From positions 62,001-126,000 of the forward strand of contig NZ_AYZQ01000003.1 of NCBI RefSeq assembly GCF_001436115.1: DNA of 64,000 nucleotides, written 5' to 3'. Origin of the DNA: Lacticaseibacillus brantae DSM 23927. Its GTDB lineage: Bacteria; Bacillota; Bacilli; Lactobacillales; Lactobacillaceae. Both the position numbers and the translations under genes were made by a program. Of the stretch, positions 58,230 to 64,000 are shown one piece after another. Below the pieces are notes generated by a model, which did no database searches, was not told the origin of the DNA, and worked only from the letters and a program-made list of their open reading frames with translations. Each line of letters begins with the position of its first letter. Position 1 is the stretch's first letter.

Positions 58230-59612
58230 TTACCCCACATTAATTTCTGCTTCTGGATAGTCGACGGCTGATTGATTGCGGAGGCGCCCGCTGAGTGCCA
58301 CGGCGACAGTGATGGGCGAGAGTCGGCCAATGAACATGCACAGGGCGATGACGCATTTACCAATCACGGATAGATGCGGCGTTAAGCCTGTCGTGACGCC
58401 AACAGTGCCCACAGCAGACGTCGTTTCAAAAATTAGATCTAAAATCGACGGTCGAAAGCTATTGTTGGCTTCTGAGAAGTGTAAGACTAAGATCGTCAGC
58501 AAAGTCAAAATCGTTAATGTGCCAGCAATGGCGAGGGCTTTTTGTAAGTTGGCCAAGGCAATCTTGCGCTTGAAGACGACCAAATGTTGCTCCCCGCGTA
58601 ACGCCGAGCGGACAGCAATAATGAGCACGGCTAGGCTAATTGTTTTAATCCCGCCAGCGGTACTAGCGGGCGAGCCACCGATAAACATTAAGGTGCTGCC
58701 GATCAGTTTGGAATAATCGGTCAAGTTCGCTTGGTTGAGACTATCAAACCCGGCCGTCCGCAGAGTGACCGATTCAAACATCCCGGTGAGTACCTTATTT
58801 TGCGGTGCCAGTCTGCCCATGGATTTGGTATTGTCCCACTCCAACAAGAGAAAAATAACCGTCCCAAACACGAGTAACGCTGTTGTGGTGACGAGGACGA
58901 GCTTCGTATGTAAAGACAGATGCTGTATTCGCCGTTTGAATCCTAGCGGTGAAGGATGCCGTAACTGCGCCAGTTCCGCAATCACGGTGAAGCCCAGACC
59001 ACCAAGAATAATTAGTGCCATCAGAATAAGGTTAAGTGGCCAATTGGTTTGAAAAGCGACTAAACTATTGTCGCCAATAATATCAAAACCAGCATTACAA
59101 AAAGCTGAAATCGCATGAAAAATCCCGTAACGGATGGAACGCCACAAGTCATTGCCAGCAGCCAGGAACACCAAAGTGAGTAAAATCGCCCCAGTCCCTT
59201 CAATGACTGCGGTATACCGCAGTACGCGTCGAACCAAATGACCAGTGCCGCCGATACTATTTTGGCTGAAGGCGGCCTGAATGGTGCTGCGATCACGCAG
59301 GCCAATGCGTTGGCGGGTGAGTAATAAGAACCCCGTCGTGACAGTCATAAAGCCAATCCCGCCCAATTGGATGAGGGTAATGATGACGAGTTTGCCAAAC
59401 CAGCTCCAATGACTCATCGTGTTAACTACGATGAGTCCGGTCACGCAGTTAGCTGAAGTCGCTGTGAACAACGCATCCAAAAAGCCAATGCTCTGGCCAT
59501 TTTGGCTGGCAATCGGCAGGGTTAACAGACACGCGCCGATGAGAATCATCAACAAGAAGCTGATGAGAATGACTTGCGGCGGCGATAGACGCAGGCGAGC
59601 GATAGCAATCAT
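58230..59612 (-). CDS. ktrB: potassium uptake protein KtrB (Trk/Ktr channel subunit)
   Basis: 460-residue membrane channel with four helix-pore-helix repeats. Selectivity-filter segments are visible in order: TATSANCVTGL, FCNAGFD, TLRTAGFD and VGTVGVTTG. Start ATG 59612 is preferred: AGGAAAG lies just upstream and the homologous N-terminus (LRLSPPQ) begins there. An in-frame ATG at 59654 lacks a ribosome binding site. Operon ktrB-ktrA, divergent from the niaR-like gene. Confidence 0.92.
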   Translation of the reverse strand: MIAIARLRLSPPQVILISFLLMILIGACLLTLPIASQNGQSIGFLDALFTATSANCVTGLIVVNTMSHWSWFGKLVIITLIQLGGIGFMTVTTGFLLLTRQRIGLRDRSTIQAAFSQNSIGGTGHLVRRVLRYTAVIEGTGAILLTLVFLAAGNDLWRSIRYGIFHAISAFCNAGFDIIGDNSLVAFQTNWPLNLILMALIILGGLGFTVIAELAQLRHPSPLGFKRRIQHLSLHTKLVLVTTTALLVFGTVIFLLLEWDNTKSMGRLAPQNKVLTGMFESVTLRTAGFDSLNQANLTDYSKLIGSTLMFIGGSPASTAGGIKTISLAVLIIAVRSALRGEQHLVVFKRKIALANLQKALAIAGTLTILTLLTILVLHFSEANNSFRPSILDLIFETTSAVGTVGVTTGLTPHLSVIGKCVIALCMFIGRLSPITVAVALSGRLRNQSAVDYPEAEINVG

Positions 59613-59693
59613 CTCTTTCCTAATAGATTCAAGGCGTGCCACGCGTGGTGACATGTGCTAGGCTAATGATATCGCATACAGGAGGATTTTTCG

Positions 59694-60206
59694 ATGATAA
59701 GCAACAGTGAACGTCAAGCCCAGATTAAAACGCAATTGACTGCCAGTGAACGGCCAATCAGTGCCAGTGCTTTCGCTAAGAAATTCGGTGTCAGTCGGCA
59801 ATCAATTGTCGGTGATGTGGCGCTTTTGCGAGCACAGGGCGAAGATATTGTCGCCACCCCGCGAGGTTATGAATACCAGCAGACATTGCAAAATACCGCT
59901 GTTCTCGCAGTTCAGCACACACCAGAGCAAATGGGGACAGAGTTATTATTGCTGGTCGATGCGGGGGTGCAAGTCTTGAACGTCATTGTGGACCATCCAG
60001 TCTATGGTGAATTACGGGGTGAGTTGATGCTTAAGTCCGCCAATGATGTGCAACACTTTATCCGTAAGGTCACCACGAGCCAGGCCCATTTACTTTCCGA
60101 GCTGACGCAAGGCGTTCATTTGCATACCATTGCGTTCGACGATGTGCAGCAACTGACGCATGTCCGTGACCAACTGAAAGCGGCTGGTTTCTTATACGAA
60201 GGGTAG
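59694..60206 (+). CDS. niaR: NiaR-like transcriptional repressor (HTH plus 3H domain)
   Basis: 170 residues. N-terminal winged helix (FAKKFGVSRQSIVGDVALLR) followed by a 3H domain with its histidines in IVDHPVYGEL and GVHLHTIAFD. In Firmicutes this is the niacin-responsive repressor of NAD synthesis and niacin uptake. The next gene is a NiaP-like transporter preceded by a paired inverted site, which supports the assignment. AGGAGG upstream of ATG 59694. Confidence 0.85.
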   Translation: MISNSERQAQIKTQLTASERPISASAFAKKFGVSRQSIVGDVALLRAQGEDIVATPRGYEYQQTLQNTAVLAVQHTPEQMGTELLLLVDAGVQVLNVIVDHPVYGELRGELMLKSANDVQHFIRKVTTSQAHLLSELTQGVHLHTIAFDDVQQLTHVRDQLKAAGFLYEG

Positions 60207-60256
60207 TAGTGCCAAAAATCCGCCTAGTCAGGCGTATTTTTTTGGTTTCATCGAAG

Positions 60257-60312
60257 TGTCTTGACATATCTGCTGAAAAATAGTCAACTAAGTCTTATAG
60301 GTGTCAAGACAC
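60257..60312. promoter_or_regulatory. paired inverted operator at the niaP promoter
   Basis: GTGTCTTGACA (60257-60267) and its exact reverse complement TGTCAAGACAC (60302-60312) lie 45 nt apart centre to centre. The first contains a TTGACA that would be the -35 box; the second sits in the perfect palindrome GGTGTCAAGACACC just before the SD. Likely NiaR operators. Confidence 0.65.
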
Positions 60313-60334
60313 CCTTTGATGAGGAGGATTTATT

Positions 60335-61522
60335 ATGACGACACAGACTGCGCCGCGGCGCTTATTGGTCATCTCTGGTTTGGCCTGGCTATTTGATGCA
60401 ATGGACGTTGGGTTACTGGCTTTTGTGATTGCTGCCCTCAAAAGTGAGTGGGGCTTATCAGCGACGGAGATGGGCTGGATTGGGAGTATTAGTTCACTGG
60501 GGATGGCTGTGGGAGCTGTCTTCTTTGGCATTCTGGCTGACCGGATCGGCCGAAAAGATGTTTTAATTTTCACGCTATTATTATTCTCAGTCGGGGCTGG
60601 GTTGTCGGCATTGGTGAGCAGTTATGTCCTCTTCTTAATTATTCGGTTCTTTGTCGGGGCCGGTCTTGGTGGCGAATTGCCCGTCGCCTCGACTTTGGTC
60701 TCCGAATCCGTCCCTGTCGCGGCCCGCGGCCGGATGGTGGTCTTGCTTGAGAGTTTCTGGGCTGGTGGCTGGTTATTGTCGGCTTTAATTGCGTATTTTG
60801 TCATCCCACAATGGGGTTGGCGGATTGCGGTTTTAGGATCAGCTTTGACTGCACTATATGCCCTGTATCTCCGCTACGGTTTGCATGAACAGCCGCATGC
60901 GGTTAGTGCTAAACAGTCCTTACGCCAGAATTTGATCACCTTATGGCGGGCACCATATTGGCAGAAGACATTGATGTTGTGGATCGTTTGGTTCATGGTT
61001 GTCTTTTCGTATTACGGCATGTTTCTGTGGCTGCCATCGGTGATGGTGATCAAAGGCTACAGTCTGATTAACAGTTTTGGCTACAGCTTGATTATGACCT
61101 TGGCCCAGTTGCCTGGCTATTTTATCGCTGCCTGGTTAGTCGAGAAATGGGGTCGCAAACTTGTCTTGTCCCTGTTTCTGCTAGGGACAGCGTTTAGTGC
61201 CATGGGCTTTGCCACAGCTGGTAATGTGGGGCTTTTGCTAACGTTTGGTGCCTTACTCTCATTCTTCAACCTTGGTGCCTGGGGTGTGCTATACGCGTAT
61301 TCGCCTGAACAATATCCACTGGCTATTCGTGCAAGTGGGACCGGCATTGCGGCTGGCGTTGGGCGACTGGGTGGCATCCTTGGCCCCCTGATGGTCGGTA
61401 GCTTAGTTGCAGAAGGCGTGAGTCTGACGCTCATCTTTGGAATTTTTGCGACCGCAATTGTTCTCGCTGTGGTGGCGATTATCACGCTTGGTCGAGAGAC
61501 AAAAGGCGTCGTGTTGGATTAA
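60335..61522 (+). CDS. MFS transporter, NiaP-type (probable niacin uptake)
   Basis: 395 residues, about 12 transmembrane helices. MFS signatures FGILADRIGRKD after helix 2 and the acidic AWLFDAMDVGLLAF in helix 1 are typical of the AAHS/NiaP group. The upstream NiaR-like gene and operator pair suggest nicotinate or nicotinamide as substrate; the family also contains aromatic-acid carriers. GAGGAGG upstream of ATG 60335. Confidence 0.82.
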   Translation: MTTQTAPRRLLVISGLAWLFDAMDVGLLAFVIAALKSEWGLSATEMGWIGSISSLGMAVGAVFFGILADRIGRKDVLIFTLLLFSVGAGLSALVSSYVLFLIIRFFVGAGLGGELPVASTLVSESVPVAARGRMVVLLESFWAGGWLLSALIAYFVIPQWGWRIAVLGSALTALYALYLRYGLHEQPHAVSAKQSLRQNLITLWRAPYWQKTLMLWIVWFMVVFSYYGMFLWLPSVMVIKGYSLINSFGYSLIMTLAQLPGYFIAAWLVEKWGRKLVLSLFLLGTAFSAMGFATAGNVGLLLTFGALLSFFNLGAWGVLYAYSPEQYPLAIRASGTGIAAGVGRLGGILGPLMVGSLVAEGVSLTLIFGIFATAIVLAVVAIITLGRETKGVVLD

Positions 61523-61548
61523 TAGTTGTTTGAGTAACTTTTAAAGGA

Positions 61549-61576
61549 AGAGCTTGCCGCTGGCAGGCTCTTTTTT
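61549..61576 (+). terminator. terminator after the MFS gene
   Basis: A 10-bp stem AGAGCTTGCC / GGCAGGCTCT with a 3-nt loop and T run. Confidence 0.85.
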
Positions 61577-61643
61577 GTCCGGCAGAAGCGGTTGTTTAGC
61601 TTTTATATCTGATGAGAAACATTAGTTATTTATTATAATTATG

Positions 61644-61672
61644 TTGACACCGTTTCCATAATTATATTAATC
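61644..61672 (+). promoter_or_regulatory. sugar ABC operon promoter with cre/LacI-type operator
   Basis: A consensus TTGACA (61644-61649) is followed 17 nt later by a weak TTAATC. TGACACCGTTTCCA (61645-61658) matches the CcpA cre consensus TGWAANCGNTNWCA at all but two fixed positions and covers the -35, so catabolite or LacI-type repression is likely. The leader to the start codon is about 280 nt. Confidence 0.5.
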
Positions 61673-61806
61673 TGAATTAAGACATTTTTTGAAATTAATT
61701 TATTGGGGGACGGTGCCATCGATTGAAAATGAGTTTGAATCTATTTCTAAGTCGAGATGACCAATGTTTTCAAGACCTAGAGGCAAGCTTTACATAGTTG
61801 CTGTAG

Positions 61807-61822
61807 CGTTTCACGTGAAACA
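61807..61822. other. parS-like site
   Basis: CGTTTCACGTGAAACA: one end base differs from TGTTTCACGTGAAACA, the rest is a perfect inverted repeat. It lies in the untranslated leader of the sugar ABC operon, about 22 kb right of oriC. Confidence 0.82.
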
Positions 61823-61952
61823 TCTGATTTATGGCTGGTTCTTATGGGGAAGAACATCAGCTGAGTTACTGATTGCCATCGACTTCGACAGAGACTCCGA
61901 AGCGATATCTGGGCATGAAACGAGTCTCGTCAAAATAGGGAGTGTATTAATA

Positions 61953-63206
61953 ATGAAAATCAAACGCCTTTTAGCGATTACGGTGACTGCTTTAGCAGCT
62001 ATCACTCTGGCAGCTTGTGGCAAATCAAGTGGTAGTAGTGATGCCAGCTCAGTCAAAAAGATTACTATCTTTCAATCTAAAGTGGAGATTACAGACGATT
62101 TAAAGAAACTGGCAAAACAATATGAGAAAGAAAAAGGCGTGAAGGTTGAAGTTTGGGGGACCACTGGTGATGACTACATCACTCAGGTCAAAACCAAACT
62201 TTCGAACCGGACATCAGGGCCAAACATTTTTAGTTCTGGTGGTGGGCTTGAAGGCGAACAACTGAAAAGTTACATGGCAAATATGTCTGATGCAGCTTTT
62301 GCTAAGAATATCGCGAAGAACAAAGCTTTTGAAATCGACAAGAAAGTCTTGGGTCTGCCATACAGTGTTGAAGGTTATGGCTTGATTGTGAACAAGGCCT
62401 TAGTCGATCCAAAGTCAATTAATGATCCTGATAAGTTCATTGCTTTCTTGAAGGAAAGTAAGGCCGATGGTGAGTTTACAGGATTTGAACTCTCCCAAGA
62501 GAGCTACTTCTTGATTGGGCATATGTTGAATACAGCTTTCTCGCTGCAAAAGAATCAACGACAATTTGTGCAGGATGTGAATTCTGGAAAGGTTAAACTG
62601 CAGAATGTTGATGAATTCAAGCAGTTGGCCAAGATTTATGAAGCCATCCGCGCCTACACCAATAACCCATTGCAAGTGAATTATGACAAGCAAATTGGGG
62701 ACTTTATGACCGGAAAGACAGCAAGTATTAATCAAGGAATGTGGATCAATCCACTGCTTTCGAGTTATAAGAATTCAACTGCAGAATTAGCGATGGTGCC
62801 ATTCCCATTCGAAGGCAATGACAAAATTGCTGTCGATGTGCCGCAATATTGGCACGTGAATGCCAATAAGTCATCTGCAGAGGTTAAAGCCAGCATGGAC
62901 TTCTTGAATTGGTTGACCTCGAGTAAGACAGGCCAGGATTATATCGTCAACAAGTTCCAAATGATTCCAGCAATGACCAATATCAAAGTGGACACGGCGA
63001 AGATGGATACGCTCTCTCGGACCGTTTACGATGCATCACAGTCCGGCGATGATTTCTCATGGGCTTCTGTTTACTGGCCATTTGGCATCGTTGACACTGA
63101 CTTGGTTCCGGTAGCGCAGAAGTTCTTTACAAACAAGTCGATGACCGGCACAGAATTCGTGAGCCAATTATCAGCAGAATTTGTCAAAGCTGCTCAGAAA
63201 AAGTAG
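61953..63206 (+). CDS. sugar ABC transporter substrate-binding lipoprotein
   Basis: 417-residue extracellular solute-binding protein, family 1 (oligosaccharide type). Lipoprotein signal MKIKRLLAITVTALAAITL with lipobox LAACG; then the two-lobed domain (KITIFQSK..., GLPYSVEGYGLIVNK, INQGMWINP). ATG 61953 fits the signal peptide and has AGGGAG 10 nt upstream; the longer in-frame reading covers the leader and the parS site. Followed by a permease. Confidence 0.9.
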   Translation: MKIKRLLAITVTALAAITLAACGKSSGSSDASSVKKITIFQSKVEITDDLKKLAKQYEKEKGVKVEVWGTTGDDYITQVKTKLSNRTSGPNIFSSGGGLEGEQLKSYMANMSDAAFAKNIAKNKAFEIDKKVLGLPYSVEGYGLIVNKALVDPKSINDPDKFIAFLKESKADGEFTGFELSQESYFLIGHMLNTAFSLQKNQRQFVQDVNSGKVKLQNVDEFKQLAKIYEAIRAYTNNPLQVNYDKQIGDFMTGKTASINQGMWINPLLSSYKNSTAELAMVPFPFEGNDKIAVDVPQYWHVNANKSSAEVKASMDFLNWLTSSKTGQDYIVNKFQMIPAMTNIKVDTAKMDTLSRTVYDASQSGDDFSWASVYWPFGIVDTDLVPVAQKFFTNKSMTGTEFVSQLSAEFVKAAQKK

Positions 63207-63224
63207 GCAGCACTTACCGCATGG

Positions 63225-63246
63225 GGTAGCCGGAACTTTGGCTACC
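63225..63246 (+). promoter_or_regulatory. intercistronic hairpin
   Basis: GGTAGCC (63225-63231) pairs with GGCTACC (63240-63246). No T run. Such hairpins often stabilise the binding-protein part of the mRNA so that it is made in excess over the permeases. Confidence 0.5.
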
Positions 63247-63285
63247 AGCCATTATTAATCACTTATCATTGATTCAGGAGGCGCT

Positions 63286-64000
63286 ATGAAAAATAAAAAT
63301 GACAAGTATTGGAATCTTCTTTTCGTAGCACCAACCGTGCTTATCTTCATCTTTGTCGTTCTCGTCCCGTTTATCATTGGGATCTATTATTCTTTCTTCT
63401 CATGGGATGGCATTCAAAGTAATCCCAAAATCTTTGTTGGCTTACGAAACTTTATTAATGTCTTTAGTGACGGCCGGTTCCTGAATTCGGCCTTAAAAAC
63501 CTTTATTTTTACAGTTCTAGGAGTCATCACTATCAATGTGCTCGGACTCGTAGTGGCTTTACTGGTGACTTCCAAACTAAAGACCAAAAATCTTGTTCGG
63601 ACCTTCTATTTCATGCCTTATCTGATCGGGGGCTTAATTCTAGGTTACATTTGGAAGTTCATTTTCTCTGATGGTTTCGCGATTATTGGTAAAGTGACAG
63701 GTTTGGATAAGTTCTTCTTCAACTGGTTGCTAGATCCGAACTTTGCCTTAATTGCCATGGTATTTGTGTTCACCTGGCAGATGGCTGGCTATGTGATGAT
63801 TATCTACATTTCAGGGATTCAAGCGATTCCTGGGGATATGATTGAAGCCGCTGAAGTTGATGGTGCTAATCGCTGGCAAGTTTTTTGGAAAGTGAAGCTG
63901 CCCTTGATTATGCCGGCAGTGACGATTTCATTGTTCATGACTTTGTCGAACTGTTTCAAAATTTTCGATGTGAACTTGTCGCTGACGGGTGGCGGTCCGG
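63286..64000 (+). CDS. sugar ABC transporter permease (MalF type), 3' end missing
   Basis: The frame is open to the window end (about 238 residues). Hydrophobic helices include LFVAPTVLIFIFVVLVPF near the start. The EAA loop that docks the ATPase is visible as EAAEVDGANRWQVFWKVKLP, and the FDVNLSLTGGGP segment is typical of carbohydrate permeases. CAGGAGG precedes ATG 63286. The second permease presumably lies beyond the window. Confidence 0.93.
   Translation, partial: MKNKNDKYWNLLFVAPTVLIFIFVVLVPFIIGIYYSFFSWDGIQSNPKIFVGLRNFINVFSDGRFLNSALKTFIFTVLGVITINVLGLVVALLVTSKLKTKNLVRTFYFMPYLIGGLILGYIWKFIFSDGFAIIGKVTGLDKFFFNWLLDPNFALIAMVFVFTWQMAGYVMIIYISGIQAIPGDMIEAAEVDGANRWQVFWKVKLPLIMPAVTISLFMTLSNCFKIFDVNLSLTGGGP

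Overview
This window comes from a low-to-medium GC Gram-positive bacterium of the Lactobacillaceae. The signs are the rpmH-rnpA-yidC-jag / dnaA-dnaN-recF-gyrB-gyrA origin cluster, LPXTG and KxYKxGKxW surface proteins, PepT, a phenylalanine-type (D-lactate) Ddl, and strong AGGAGG ribosome binding sites. I cannot name the species. The chromosomal origin lies at about 38.2-40.1 kb. Most genes to its left are on the minus strand and most to its right on the plus strand, as expected when transcription follows replication. Two parS-like sites, at 9513 and 61807, flank the origin.

Left arm, 1-32 kb (accessory-rich). The window opens inside ddl. A small membrane protein follows, then an alpha-galactosidase / GH65 phosphorylase operon with a divergent LacI regulator, an HdeD-like membrane protein, an LPXTG surface protein, pepT, degV, tRNA-Lys(CTT), queH and a second LPXTG protein with a beta-helix and three Cna-B domains. 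The centrepiece is 16.1-31.8 kb: two paralogous proteins of the GtfA/GtfB O-glycosylation type, then one 13 kb gene for a surface protein of about 4352 residues. That protein has a KxYKxGKxW-type signal and two successive copies of a FIVAR-array / adhesin-domain / Ig-like-array block. MucBP-like domains follow, then seven 36-nt repeats, two long arrays of the pentapeptide NxGxx (27 and 48 perfect units), and four C-terminal SLAP-like wall-binding repeats.

Origin core, 32-48.7 kb. mnmG, mnmE, jag, yidC, rnpA and rpmH run leftward. dnaA, dnaN, yaaA, recF, gyrB and gyrA run rightward. DnaA boxes occur both upstream of dnaA and between dnaA and dnaN, and a DnaA-trio plus AT-rich unwinding element follows the second cluster. 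An unrecognised secreted protein with its own transcription unit sits between dnaN and yaaA, a place normally tightly conserved. The rsmG/parAB genes usually found beyond mnmG are absent, and the giant surface-protein locus occupies that position.

Right arm, 48.7-64 kb. Genes: a VIT-family metal transporter, a GH32 sucrose-6-phosphate hydrolase, rpsF-ssb-rpsR with a leader that can hide its ribosome binding site, a membrane protein, TetR plus an amidohydrolase, ogt, a DUF2252 protein, an NAD(P)-binding protein, ktrB-ktrA, a NiaR-like repressor followed by a NiaP-like transporter with a paired inverted operator, and a sugar ABC transporter cut by the window end. The least explained parts are the giant adhesin with its pentapeptide arrays and glycosylation pair, two long fold-back DNA elements (15.9-16.06 kb and 35.59-35.85 kb), and the insertion in the dnaN-yaaA interval.
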